Shown piece by piece: positions 1-7,194 of a stretch of 39,161 nucleotides of DNA. A program made the position numbers and the translations under genes. Source of the DNA: Ruminococcus sp. UBA7013 (GTDB lineage: Bacteria; Bacillota; Clostridia; Oscillospirales; Ruminococcaceae); assembly GCA_002449585.1 (NCBI GenBank), contig DJXD01000001.1, positions 1-39,161 on the forward strand, given 5' to 3'. Numbering within the stretch: the stretch's first letter is position 1; each line of letters opens with the position of its first letter. The notes under the pieces were generated by a model, which was not told the origin of the DNA, did not search any database, and saw nothing but the letters and a program-made list of their open reading frames with translations.

Positions 1-1
1 C

Positions 2-490
2 TCTATAGGCGGGGGAGAGTTCACTGATAAGTGCAGCGGCAAAGACACCAATCGGCCGGAATTCAAGCAGATGATGGATTATGTCCGGGATGGAGATGTT
101 GTTATTGTGACAGAATATTCCAGACTTGCCCGGAGTAGTGCTGACCTTCTGCGGATGGTCAAGGAATTACAGGACAAGGGCGTTGAGATTGTCAGTCTTC
201 GTGAACGTCTGGATACGACCACACCGGAAGGGCGTTTCATGCTGACTGTCTTCGCCGGGCTTGCTGAATTTGAAAGGGAGCTTGCACGGGAACGCCAGAG
301 AGAGGAAATTGCTATCGCAAAGGCCGCCGGAAAGTACAAAGGCCGTCAGCCGATCCCGGTTGATGAAAAGCGTTTCAGGGAAGAATGTGCCAGATGGAGA
401 GCCGGGGAGCAGACAGCAAAGGCGACTATGCGAAAAATGGACATGAAGCCAAACAGATTTTACAGAAAAGTGAAGGAGCTTGGATTATGA
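2..490 (+). CDS. Serine recombinase (resolvase family), 5' end cut off by window
   Basis: This is a small serine recombinase of the resolvase/invertase type, which cuts and rejoins DNA at specific sites, usually on a mobile element. The frame is open to the first base, so the N-terminus with the catalytic serine lies outside the window. Visible family motifs in order are SGKDTNRPEF, the EYSRLARSSADLL arginine block, a GRFMLTVFAGLAEFERE stretch and the RQREEIAIAKAAGKYKGRQP hinge into a short C-terminal helix-turn-helix. The first ATG inside the window (71) is internal to the domain and is not the start. The stop overlaps the next gene by ATGA. The C-terminal DNA-binding part is short, so this is a resolvase-size enzyme and not a large phage integrase. 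The exact target is unknown. Confidence 0.9.
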   Translation, partial: SIGGGEFTDKCSGKDTNRPEFKQMMDYVRDGDVVIVTEYSRLARSSADLLRMVKELQDKGVEIVSLRERLDTTTPEGRFMLTVFAGLAEFERELARERQREEIAIAKAAGKYKGRQPIPVDEKRFREECARWRAGEQTAKATMRKMDMKPNRFYRKVKELGL

Positions 491-969
491 TGGAAAAAGC
501 AGCAGAAGGATATAACAGCCGCTATCATGCATATTCAGTGAATTATTGCCGCTCTACGGGCTTGCCTATGTTCTCATCTAAGAATTTTGCAGACGTGGAT
601 CGTAATTATCATCTATATACTATTTCACGGGCAAAGAAAGAGAAGGTGTCCGTTGATGAATCACATGTCTGTGGCTGGTATCGGGTGATGCATGGTTATG
701 TTCCGGTTTATGGTCTGAAAGAATTTTCATGTCTGAAAGATGCAGCATTTCTTAAATCTGCTTATTCTTTTGTAAAATACAATCATCCGGATTTACTGAC
801 TGAAATGTTAGCTTGTGAAAGAAGTGTTCCGGTGTTGAGTTCAGCAATAGATCAGCTGATCAGTGAATCAATTGCTTCTCAGAATCATGAATGTTATGTA
901 GCATTGCTCAATTGGAAAAATGAAAAGAAACTGTATTCAGACCCAGTGGAAAATTTAAGATTGCAATAA
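487..969 (+). CDS. Hypothetical protein coupled to the recombinase
   Basis: I do not recognise this 160-residue protein. The start chosen is the ATG at 487, which overlaps the recombinase stop as ATGA and has an AAGGAG ribosome site about eight bases upstream. The frame is open back to 385, but that part lies inside the recombinase gene. The protein is soluble, with no signal peptide or membrane segment. It is fairly rich in Tyr, Ser and Cys, and has a helical C-terminal half with the stretch DQLISESIASQNHECYVALL. Coupling to the recombinase and the terminator just after it suggest it is cargo or an accessory gene of the same mobile element. No function is proposed. Confidence 0.75.
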   Translation: MMEKAAEGYNSRYHAYSVNYCRSTGLPMFSSKNFADVDRNYHLYTISRAKKEKVSVDESHVCGWYRVMHGYVPVYGLKEFSCLKDAAFLKSAYSFVKYNHPDLLTEMLACERSVPVLSSAIDQLISESIASQNHECYVALLNWKNEKKLYSDPVENLRLQ

Positions 970-975
970 AAAAAT

Positions 976-1007
976 CCCGGAACATTTTGCCGTTCCGGGT
1001 TCTTTTT
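976..1007 (+). terminator. Rho-independent terminator
   Basis: A perfect 8-bp stem, CCCGGAAC (976-983) with GTTCCGGG (992-999), has an 8-base loop and is followed by a T-rich run. It ends the recombinase/hypothetical pair and isolates the toxin-antitoxin operon that follows. Confidence 0.85.
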
Positions 1008-1038
1008 GCTGTGTTGCAAAAGATTTTGTTTAATTCTA

Positions 1039-1067
1039 TTGACTTTGTGTAAAAATTGTGATACAAT
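1039..1067 (+). promoter_or_regulatory. Promoter of the toxin-antitoxin operon
   Basis: TTGACT (1039-1044) and TACAAT (1062-1067) are separated by exactly 17 bases. The ribosome site AAAGGAG follows at 1087-1093, eight bases before the antitoxin ATG. Confidence 0.75.
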
Positions 1068-1100
1068 GTATGTAATGAAAAAACAGAAAGGAGAATTTTT

Positions 1101-1400
1101 ATGGCACAAACAACTTTGAATGTTCGCATTGATGAAGACCTCAAGAAACAATTTGACAGTCTTTGTTCTGAGATTGGCATGAATATGAGTACTGCTATCA
1201 GTGTCTTTGCAAGAAAAGCTGTCAGAGAACGTAGAATCCCGTTTGACCTGACTGCTGATTCTCAGACAGAACAAATCAGAATCAAGCCGGACACCAGCAA
1301 GCGCATTGGAGTCGCAAAAGGAAAACTTCACGTTCCAGCCGCTTTTGCGGAATGGGATAAGGAAGTAGAAGAATTATTCGGGGATGGTGACATGATTTGA
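1101..1400 (+). CDS. RelB/DinJ-family antitoxin
   Basis: This 99-residue protein matches the RelB/DinJ type of antitoxin. The N-terminal ribbon-helix-helix (TTLNVRIDEDLKKQFDSLC, then a helix through MSTAISVFARKAV) binds operator DNA as a dimer and represses the operon. The rest, ending in the acidic helix FAEWDKEVEELFGDG, should wrap and inactivate the toxin. It overlaps the toxin gene by four bases (TTGA), the usual order and coupling for type II systems. Its partner here is a PIN-domain protein and not a RelE/YafQ RNase, so the antitoxin DNA-binding domain and the toxin come from different classical families. A good promoter and ribosome site precede it. Its own operator was not identified. 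Confidence 0.88.
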   Translation: MAQTTLNVRIDEDLKKQFDSLCSEIGMNMSTAISVFARKAVRERRIPFDLTADSQTEQIRIKPDTSKRIGVAKGKLHVPAAFAEWDKEVEELFGDGDMI

Positions 1401-1798
1401 AGCTGCTGCTGGACACACATATCATGCTCTGGGCGATGGCAGATGATGAACAGCTCCCAGAGAAAGCAAAAAGGCTGATTGCAGATGAAAAAAATGAAAT
1501 CTATTTCAGTATCATTTCACTTTGGGAAATTCAGATAAAGCACATTTTGCACCCCGAAGAAATGACAGATGCTGAGACTGTAGCCGCTTACTGTAAGGAA
1601 GCAGGATTCACAATGATTTCTCTTACAGATGACAGCGTTTACAGATTAAAGAAACTGACCAGACCTGATTCAGCTCCGAAACACAAAGATCCGTTTGACA
1701 GGATTTTGATTTGTCAGGCAATCTCAGAAGATATGATTTTCCTCACTCATGATTCTTTGATTCCTGGATACAATGCAAAGAACATTATGTTTGTATAA
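1397..1798 (+). CDS. PIN-domain toxin (VapC-like ribonuclease)
   Basis: This 133-residue PIN-domain protein is predicted to be a metal-dependent RNase toxin that cleaves RNA when its antitoxin is degraded. The acidic metal-binding residues of the family are in place: Asp6 in LLLDTH, Glu44 in SLWEIQIK, Asp98 or Asp101 in HKDPFDR and Asp119 in LTHDSL. The length is typical of the family. The start is a TTG at 1397 that overlaps the antitoxin stop; TTG and overlap together suggest translation coupled to the antitoxin. A terminator follows directly. The cellular RNA target cannot be read from sequence. Confidence 0.88.
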   Translation: MKLLLDTHIMLWAMADDEQLPEKAKRLIADEKNEIYFSIISLWEIQIKHILHPEEMTDAETVAAYCKEAGFTMISLTDDSVYRLKKLTRPDSAPKHKDPFDRILICQAISEDMIFLTHDSLIPGYNAKNIMFV

Positions 1799-1802
1799 AC
1801 GC

Positions 1803-1836
1803 AGCTCCTCCGGAGAAGTCCAGAGGGGCTTTTTTC
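1803..1836 (+). terminator. Terminator of the toxin-antitoxin operon
   Basis: AGCTCCTC (1803-1810) pairs with GAGGGGCT (1823-1830), an 8-bp stem with one G-T pair, and is followed at once by six T residues. Confidence 0.75.
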
Positions 1837-1849
1837 TATGCAGAACATT

Positions 1850-2105
1850 CCCGGCAAGCAAGGTGATAGGTGCGGATTGAAACAATCACTTCTGAAAAAA
1901 TCTGATAAGGGTTTCAGGGAAATTTCCTTGACAGGCAAGCAAAGTGAGTGAACAAATTTTTAATTTGTGGCACTGCTCTGCCGTGCTTGCTGTTTTTGTT
2001 TCATCTGATTTTTTTCACTCCGAAAACTTTACTAGCAAGCAAGTGCTTTGTGGCAACAAGTCACCGCAAAGCACAATTTTTCATCAGGGAAAGTTTCCCC
2101 GAACC
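1850..2105 (+). repeat. Non-coding stretch with short repeats and hairpins
   Basis: No gene is visible between 1799 and 2261. The stretch carries three direct copies of GCAAGCAA (near 1854, 1935 and 2034) and one inverted copy (GCTTGCT near 1993). It also has two palindromic sites, GGAAATTTCC near 1917 and GGGAAAGTTTCCC near 2087. A strong hairpin lies at 2043-2074. The clustering next to a recombinase and a tRNA-like remnant suggests the end of a mobile element, with recombinase or replication-protein sites; that is inference. Confidence 0.5.
2043..2081 (+). terminator. Strong hairpin with T-run, no obvious gene before it
   Basis: GTGCTTTGTGG (2043-2053) pairs over 11 bp with CCGCAAAGCAC (2064-2074), followed by AATTTTTC. 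It has the form of an intrinsic terminator but no gene ends here. It could end an untranslated RNA or be a structural site of the element. Confidence 0.5.
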
Positions 2106-2137
2106 CCTGTTAAATGAGTTCTGAAAAAAGTAAAGGT

Positions 2138-2166
2138 GTAACAAGATATACTTTATATGCTATAAT
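2138..2166 (+). promoter_or_regulatory. Possible promoter before the tRNA-like remnant
   Basis: There is an extended -10 (TGC then TATAAT at 2161-2166) with a weak -35 GTAACA 17 bases upstream. It would drive a short transcript through the tRNA-like remnant into the terminator at 2231-2259. Confidence 0.4.
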
Positions 2167-2173
2167 AGCTATA

Positions 2174-2216
2174 ACTTGGGATGGTAGAGGCTGTGGGTTC
2201 AAGTCCCGTCACTCAG
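2174..2216 (+). other. tRNA-like remnant (D-arm-like and T-arm, no anticodon arm)
   Basis: GGGATGGTAGAG resembles a D-arm and GGGTTCAAGTCCC (2195-2207) is a T-arm with a canonical TTCAAGT loop, followed by an acceptor-like CACTCAG. The two halves are only a few bases apart, so the anticodon arm is missing and this is not a working tRNA. It is probably a tRNA 3' end left at an insertion junction, or a tRNA pseudogene. The amino acid cannot be assigned. Confidence 0.45.
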
Positions 2217-2230
2217 ATAATCAAATAAGA

Positions 2231-2259
2231 ATCCCCCGTGATGAACGGGGGATTTTTTT
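2231..2259 (+). terminator. Terminator after the tRNA-like remnant
   Basis: A 9-bp stem, ATCCCCCGT (2231-2239) with ACGGGGGAT (2245-2253), is followed by a run of seven T. Read on the minus strand it also lies just after the stop of the gene at 2262-2897, with a poorer T-run, so it may serve both directions. Confidence 0.8.
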
Positions 2260-2261
2260 GA

Positions 2262-2897
2262 TCAGGTCAGAATATAAAGCACAGAGGCATCCGGATTTTC
2301 CAATGCATCATACTGCGCTTGCGTCATGATGGAAATTTCTGGTATAGAAGAAACCTCTTCCTGTAACAATTCAAGCACACCTTCATGATGTGTCAGCTGC
2401 CGCTGATGCGCACTCAATGCGGAATAGATCTGTGAGATATCTCCTAATGCGGCAATGGTTTCATTGATCTGTATCAGCAAATTAGTATAGCTCTGCCCCT
2501 CCAGAACATGATCATTTTCAGGCAATCCACGCACCTCTACGGGCGGAAGCTGATAACGAAGCAGATAATCTGGCGTAGTCTGATGCTGTTCTGCTTCTCC
2601 ATTCTGATAAGCATAAGCCAGCAGATCCAGAGAAAGTGTTCCCGCTTCTGTTGTAAATAAATGATTTACATTCCATGTCAGATGCAGAACAGATTCTAAT
2701 ACTTCTTTTTCAAGTTCTGTTTCCGTTTCTCCGCCGGATTCTGTAATTCCACGCATAATAAAAGTAAAATCAGAAAGATCATGCGTTCCATAATAGCGAT
2801 CTACTTCGATAATTATCTGATCAACACTGTCTTCTTCTTGTGAAAATAATCTTGCAAGCGGCAGAGTATCAATATATTTTCCTACTGCTTTGAGCAT
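2262..2897 (-). CDS. Hypothetical protein with phage-tail-like C-terminal motif
   Basis: This is a soluble protein of 211 residues with many acidic residues and no signal peptide. I chose the ATG at 2897 (MLKAVGKYID): the upstream ATG at 2906 abuts the AAAGGAG ribosome site with no spacing, whereas the 2897 ATG lies nine bases from it. The last 25 residues (IMTQAQYDALENPDASVLYILT) resemble a short motif seen at the ends of tail-fibre and baseplate-associated proteins of Gram-positive phages. The rest is not recognised, and no other phage genes are nearby. The 28-base palindrome just upstream may control it or may terminate the gene before it. No function is assigned. Confidence 0.7.
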   Translation of the reverse strand: MLKAVGKYIDTLPLARLFSQEEDSVDQIIIEVDRYYGTHDLSDFTFIMRGITESGGETETELEKEVLESVLHLTWNVNHLFTTEAGTLSLDLLAYAYQNGEAEQHQTTPDYLLRYQLPPVEVRGLPENDHVLEGQSYTNLLIQINETIAALGDISQIYSALSAHQRQLTHHEGVLELLQEEVSSIPEISIMTQAQYDALENPDASVLYILT

Positions 2898-2933
2898 GGC
2901 ATTCATCTCCTTTCTAATAGCAAAAATAAAAAG

Positions 2934-2961
2934 AAAAATTGTACTGTACAGTACAATTTTT
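2934..2961. promoter_or_regulatory. Perfect 28-base palindrome (terminator or operator)
   Basis: The 28 bases are an exact inverted repeat centred between 2947 and 2948, with the core GTACTGTACAGTAC flanked by AATT and T/A runs. On the minus strand it follows the stop of the 2988-4061 gene and is followed by T-rich sequence, so it may be its terminator. Perfect symmetry without a loop also fits a dimeric repressor site for the next gene. Confidence 0.55.
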
Positions 2962-2987
2962 CAAAAACGTTCATAAAAAATTTACAA

Positions 2988-4061
2988 TTAAGAATTGCCA
3001 TATTTATCATATTTGCGAATCGGATCACTTGTAATCAAAGTAGCGGCACTATATCCGCATGTGATCAGCGAAACCGCAAACAGCACACCGCTGACAGTAC
3101 CGTTTTCCGTCTGCATGAGCAGGGGTGCGCCGGATAATAATAGCATGGCCAGACAAATAATATCCAGGAATTTACAGAATCCCCTTATCTGGGGCAAAGG
3201 TGCGGCCAATGCCAATGAACAAATTCCCATAATGCCGCCTGCATAACCTGCATATTGCTTGATTGTTGCCGCCAAGCCGCCTCCGCCTTCTGCTTCTAAT
3301 TTATTTCCAAGGCCAAATAGATCAGAGAAGAATAAACAGAATGTAACTGCGCTAATAATGCCGATCACAGTCAAAACAATCAGTTGCTGAAAGCCCTTTC
3401 TGGCAAGCTGATGTTCTTGCTCTTCCCGTCTCTGCGCCATCAGCCGGCGATTTTCCTGTTTTTCCTCTTCGCTCAGCTCCATAGGGGGCGGATCTTTCCG
3501 GGGCTGTCTCGCTTCCATTTTGGCACGTTCGAGATCTTCATCTTTGAATTTCGGAACATAAGCCTCTGTTTTGGGAGCATCATCCAGCATAGCCGCACTT
3601 TCAGCGGCTTCCTGTGCAGGCGTGGGGGCTTTCGGCCGGAGTTCATTCGGGATCATGGGCGCAGGAATGCCGAGCTGCTGTGCTCGCATGCTGACAACCT
3701 GCATCTGTTTTTCTGCATCCAATCCGGCAAAAGCCTGTTTCAGATTTTCATCAAACTGGAGTCGATTGCAAAATTCTGTCACCGGATCATAATTAGCCGG
3801 TTCTTCACTCAGCAAATCAGATGCCGCATTGATTTCAGGCTGTACAGAAGCAGATTTTTTTTCTTCCCATGCCTGTGGCTCATCAAATACAACCGCTTCG
3901 GCCTTTGGTGCGCCCCGTTTCTGTTCATTGCCTGACCAGACAGCAGGTTCATCGGCCAGCAGTCCGGCAAGATCAGCATCATCCAGCTTGGGTGCGCCTT
4001 TTTTTTCTGTTTCCTGATAGACAGGCTGTTCCTCTTCCAGCATATCGTCCAGATCAGACAA
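2988..4061 (-). CDS. Hypothetical membrane protein with acidic N-terminal region
   Basis: This protein of 357 residues is not recognised. Residues 1-90 are acidic and contain three loosely repeated blocks (KGAPKLDDADLAGLLADEP, RGAPKAEAVVFDEP, SDLLSEEPANYDP). Residues 90-140 look folded, 170-220 form a charged, Glu/Arg-rich helix, and three or four membrane segments follow from about 225 to 345. The start is a TTG at 4061 with GAGGTG upstream; the next candidate, an ATG seven codons in, lacks its own site. It begins 14 bases after the purA stop and probably shares its transcript. The layout suggests a cytoplasmic tail attached to a small membrane bundle. There is no evidence for a link with purine synthesis other than position. 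Confidence 0.75.
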   Translation of the reverse strand: MSDLDDMLEEEQPVYQETEKKGAPKLDDADLAGLLADEPAVWSGNEQKRGAPKAEAVVFDEPQAWEEKKSASVQPEINAASDLLSEEPANYDPVTEFCNRLQFDENLKQAFAGLDAEKQMQVVSMRAQQLGIPAPMIPNELRPKAPTPAQEAAESAAMLDDAPKTEAYVPKFKDEDLERAKMEARQPRKDPPPMELSEEEKQENRRLMAQRREEQEHQLARKGFQQLIVLTVIGIISAVTFCLFFSDLFGLGNKLEAEGGGGLAATIKQYAGYAGGIMGICSLALAAPLPQIRGFCKFLDIICLAMLLLSGAPLLMQTENGTVSGVLFAVSLITCGYSAATLITSDPIRKYDKYGNS

Positions 4062-4075
4062 AATGAATCACCTCG

Positions 4076-5356
4076 TTATCGTTCAATCATCTGATCACGG
4101 TCAGGGCCTACGCCTACCATGCAGACTTTACACTCACAGAGTTCTTCCAGACGGCGGATATAATTTTGACAATTTTCAGGCAGATCTTCGAATTTTCTGC
4201 ATGCAGAAATATCTTCATCAAAGCCGGGGAATGTTTCATAAATCGGATCGCAGTCGGCAAGTTCTTCCAAACTCGGTGGGAAATTGCGCAGTTCTGATCC
4301 ATTGGATTTGCGGTAGCCTGTGCAGATTTTCAGATCTCCGATTCCGCTGAGTGTATCCAGCTTATTAATTGCCAGACCATCAAGGCCATTGACCCGAACA
4401 GAATGCCGAACGATGACAGCATCAAACCAGCCTGTTCTTCTGGGTCTTCCGGTTGTCGTGCCGAATTCGCCGCCCTTATTGCGGATCGTCTCGCCGATCT
4501 CATCATTTAATTCCGTTGGGAAAGGGCCTTTTCCTACTCTGGTTGTATAGGCCTTTGCAACGCCAATGATATTATCAATCATGCGAGGGCCTACGCCTGT
4601 TCCTACGGTTACGCCGCCAGAAAGCGGATGTGAACTTGTTACAAATGGATATGTACCAAAATCAATATCTAATAAAGTTGCCTGTGCGCCTTCGAATAAA
4701 ATCGTTTTATTCTCTTTATATGCCTCATAAGTCAGCACAGAAACATCTGCAACATAGGGCTTCAGTCTTTCCCCATAGAGTGCATATTCCTGAATGACCA
4801 TATCCAGATCAAACGGTTCACCGCCATAAACAGCCGTAATGATTTTATTTTTCAAATTCCCTGTTGCACGGGCTTTTTGAGGGAATACAACAGGATTGAC
4901 AAGATCACAGACCCGAATGCCACAGCGTTCATATTTATCCATATAAGCAGGGCCAATTCCCCGGTTTGTCGTACCGATTTCATTGCCTTTTCCGCTGCGG
5001 AATTTTTCAGAAAGGCCATCTAAGCGGATATGCCACGGCATAACAACATGTGCACGAGGGTCAATTCTGAGATTTTTTGTAGAAATGCCCCGGCGTTCCA
5101 TTTCATCCAGTTCACTGATGAAATCTTTGGGATCAAGTACGACACCTGCACCAATCAGGCACATGGTTTCGGGGTAAAGAATACCGGAGGGGATCAGATG
5201 CAGTTTATAGGTTTGCCCATTGCTGACAACCGTATGACCAGCATTATTGCCGCCCTGAGAACGAACAACTACCTGAGCACGGGAAGCCAGAATATCAATG
5301 ACTTTTCCTTTGCCTTCATCGCCCCACTGTGTTCCGATTACAATATTAGCAGGCAT
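4076..5356 (-). CDS. purA: Adenylosuccinate synthetase
   Basis: PurA makes adenylosuccinate from IMP, aspartate and GTP, the first committed step from IMP to AMP. The protein has 426 residues, normal for the family. It opens with the nucleotide-binding signature IVIGTQWGDEGKGKVID, and the IMP and aspartate loops follow (NNAGHTV, then TTTGRPRRTGWFD near residue 300). The frame extends 30 codons farther upstream, but the ATG at 5356 gives the conserved N-terminus and has AGAGGAA in front, while the extension would overlap the promoter. A consensus-like promoter lies 60-90 bases upstream. An unknown membrane protein follows at a 14-base gap. No purine riboswitch is visible in the short leader. 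Confidence 0.98.
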   Translation of the reverse strand: MPANIVIGTQWGDEGKGKVIDILASRAQVVVRSQGGNNAGHTVVSNGQTYKLHLIPSGILYPETMCLIGAGVVLDPKDFISELDEMERRGISTKNLRIDPRAHVVMPWHIRLDGLSEKFRSGKGNEIGTTNRGIGPAYMDKYERCGIRVCDLVNPVVFPQKARATGNLKNKIITAVYGGEPFDLDMVIQEYALYGERLKPYVADVSVLTYEAYKENKTILFEGAQATLLDIDFGTYPFVTSSHPLSGGVTVGTGVGPRMIDNIIGVAKAYTTRVGKGPFPTELNDEIGETIRNKGGEFGTTTGRPRRTGWFDAVIVRHSVRVNGLDGLAINKLDTLSGIGDLKICTGYRKSNGSELRNFPPSLEELADCDPIYETFPGFDEDISACRKFEDLPENCQNYIRRLEELCECKVCMVGVGPDRDQMIER

Positions 5357-5417
5357 GATAATTCCTCTTTTCCTGAGATTTTCTGCTTTTCCAAAAAGCA
5401 AAATGACATACATGTAT

Positions 5418-5446
5418 ATTATAACAGATATTTCAGACAAATGCAA
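5418..5446 (-). promoter_or_regulatory. Promoter of purA
   Basis: On the minus strand TTGCAT (5446-5441) and TATAAT (5423-5418) are 17 bases apart. The leader is about 55 bases. Confidence 0.7.
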
Positions 5447-5463
5447 GTGTTTTTTGAAAAAAT

Positions 5464-6687
5464 TTAATACAAATCCTCGATAGAAACATCATACCCGGTG
5501 GAAATCAAAGTGATATATCTGAGAATGATAGCGGCATCTACTGCATTAATAAATCCGTCTTCATTAATATCGCCCTTCTTGGGGGCAGAAGAAGGATTTG
5601 TAGAAGGCTGTGAGGGCTCTGTTGTGGGCTGTGAGGGGCTTCCGGATGCATAAGGGACTTCCTGCAAAGTCGGATAAGGATAATCTGCATCTGGGTTAAT
5701 TGTCCAGATAGTGTCAAAATCAAAATTAAATGCGGATTGTGATTTCATCTGTCCAACGGTCAGTCCAGCGACATCACTATAATAACTGTCTAAATTGTGT
5801 CCTTCTGCTGCATAGTTTGAAAGTGTTTTCAGATAATAACATGAAGAAAAAATAGAATTAGTGAATGCATAACCAGCTACATTTCCAACATAATATGATG
5901 CGCCAGCGTTTTCATCTTTGGCGTATGAGACAGTTCCAGCATTGTACAGATACCTACCTATATATGAAATTTTTCCTGCAACACCTCCTACATAATGTGA
6001 ACTGGAGCTACGAGGATTTATAAAATTTACAGATATATCACAAAGATTAAAAGCATTTTCTAGTTGTAATCCTGTTCCTACAATACCACCTACATAATAA
6101 TCCGGTGAACCCGAACTACAACCATTGATTTCTGCTTTGATCGTTCCTGTTGCATAGCTTTTAGAAATATTACTATTACTATTACTTAAATTTCCACAAA
6201 TTCCTCCAATATAACATCCCAGCATTTCATTTGGAACAGTAACATCAATATCACAGTCAATCAAAGCGATTTTTGTCAAAGTTGCTCTACTACAATATCC
6301 AAACAAACCAACATATTTTTCATTTACATCCAGTGTCCCATAGATATGCATATTTCTGACTGCATGGCCATTTCCGTCAAATGTCCCCCTAAAAGCTCCT
6401 GAACTGGTGTCTCCGATTGGCTTCCAGCCGTTGCCACTATCCCAATCTCCGCCCGGAGCGGTTGCTGAAAGATCAATATCATTCATCAGAATATATTTTC
6501 CGCTCAGATTGTTCCGGATTCCATACAGATCATCAATTGTATAAATTCCAATATATCCCTCTGGAACTTCATCCGCCGCTGAAACGGAAACCGTCTGTTT
6601 CGGAGCGATCCGGCTCACAGGCGCATAAAAGCTCCCGATGCTTAATAAGGCCGCTAAAGAAAATGCCGCTATCTTTGAAAGTTTCAT
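5464..6687 (-). CDS. Secreted GLUG-repeat protein with a half dockerin
   Basis: This exported protein of 407 residues has a signal peptide at about 1-38 (hydrophobic core AAFSLAALLSIGSF, likely cut after VSVSAA). Residues 45-120 contain YTIDDLYGIRNN and GTFDGNGHAVRNM blocks. Several GLUG-type repeats follow (KYVGLFGYC, CYIGGICGNL, YYVGGIVGTG, HYVGGVAGKI), which form a beta-helix in surface adhesins. After a Pro/Ser/Thr linker the C-terminus has a single calcium-loop dockerin repeat (GDINEDGFINAVDAAIILRY). A complete type I dockerin has two such repeats, and the second is absent here. It may still bind a cohesin weakly, or be a relic. A ribosome site (AAAGGAG) and a near-perfect promoter precede it. 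Confidence 0.88.
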   Translation of the reverse strand: MKLSKIAAFSLAALLSIGSFYAPVSRIAPKQTVSVSAADEVPEGYIGIYTIDDLYGIRNNLSGKYILMNDIDLSATAPGGDWDSGNGWKPIGDTSSGAFRGTFDGNGHAVRNMHIYGTLDVNEKYVGLFGYCSRATLTKIALIDCDIDVTVPNEMLGCYIGGICGNLSNSNSNISKSYATGTIKAEINGCSSGSPDYYVGGIVGTGLQLENAFNLCDISVNFINPRSSSSHYVGGVAGKISYIGRYLYNAGTVSYAKDENAGASYYVGNVAGYAFTNSIFSSCYYLKTLSNYAAEGHNLDSYYSDVAGLTVGQMKSQSAFNFDFDTIWTINPDADYPYPTLQEVPYASGSPSQPTTEPSQPSTNPSSAPKKGDINEDGFINAVDAAIILRYITLISTGYDVSIEDLY

Positions 6688-6720
6688 CTTCAGTTCTCCT
6701 TTTTTTAATATTACTCTTAT

Positions 6721-6749
6721 ATTATATCATAATTTGAAAGATCTGTCAA
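6721..6749 (-). promoter_or_regulatory. Promoter of the GLUG/dockerin gene
   Basis: On the minus strand TTGACA (6749-6744) and TATAAT (6726-6721) are 17 bases apart, which is the full consensus. Confidence 0.85.
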
Positions 6750-6757
6750 TCCTGATC

Positions 6758-6786
6758 AAAAAAATACCCGTCCGGATAGGGACGGG
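6758..6786 (-). terminator. Terminator of the small membrane protein gene
   Basis: CCCGTCC (6767-6773) pairs with GGACGGG (6780-6786). On the minus strand the hairpin is followed by TA and seven T. It lies just after the stop at 6794 and before the next promoter. Confidence 0.85.
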
Positions 6787-6793
6787 ATCATAA

Positions 6794-7162
6794 TTAACTC
6801 TGCTGGCTATATTTTTTGACCTCTGCTTTTGTCATGGTGACGGTTTTATCTTTCGGGAAGCGGAACAGATTATCATCATTGACATAGATCCAGGTTTCCA
6901 CGCCATTGACATCTTTGATGGTAATTCTATAATTATTATTATTGTCTCTGGCAGTGACGGCAGTAATCTCTGTGACAGTGTATTCTGTTTCTGTACTCTG
7001 ATCCAGATCATAACCGACTTTTGCGCCGCTCAGTCCGATGACAAGGAGCAGAATCCCGGCAATAATTTTCCCGGTTGTACCATGTCCGAGAAGAAGAAGC
7101 AAGCCCAGAATGGCAACCAGTACGCCAATAATTAACACGATCATCCCCGTGCTGATAGTCAT
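6794..7162 (-). CDS. Small membrane protein of unknown function
   Basis: This 122-residue protein has two close membrane segments (about 6-26 and 30-48) joined by a short Gly/His/Thr loop, so both ends may lie on the same side. A beta-rich soluble part follows (about 58-105, YTVTEITAVTARDNNNNYRITIKDVNG) with an Asn run, and then a Lys-rich tail. The layout resembles small envelope proteins with a DUF-type beta domain, but I do not recognise the family. It is transcribed alone, with its own promoter and terminator. The ribosome site is AAAGGGG. Confidence 0.75.
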   Translation of the reverse strand: MTISTGMIVLIIGVLVAILGLLLLLGHGTTGKIIAGILLLVIGLSGAKVGYDLDQSTETEYTVTEITAVTARDNNNNYRITIKDVNGVETWIYVNDDNLFRFPKDKTVTMTKAEVKKYSQQS

Positions 7163-7194
7163 AAAAAAACGCCCCTTTCTGATGGATTATTATT

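Noticed and set aside
385..486. Upstream extension of the gene at 487
   Set aside because: It lies wholly inside the recombinase coding region and lacks a ribosome site; the ATGA overlap at 487 explains the start.
2114..2329. Plus-strand frame over the tRNA-like remnant
   Set aside because: It spans a promoter, the remnant and a terminator, and its sequence has no protein character.
3384..3935. 183-codon plus-strand frame opposite the membrane protein gene
   Set aside because: No ribosome site or promoter, and a Phe-rich composition typical of antisense to Glu/Lys-rich coding sequence.
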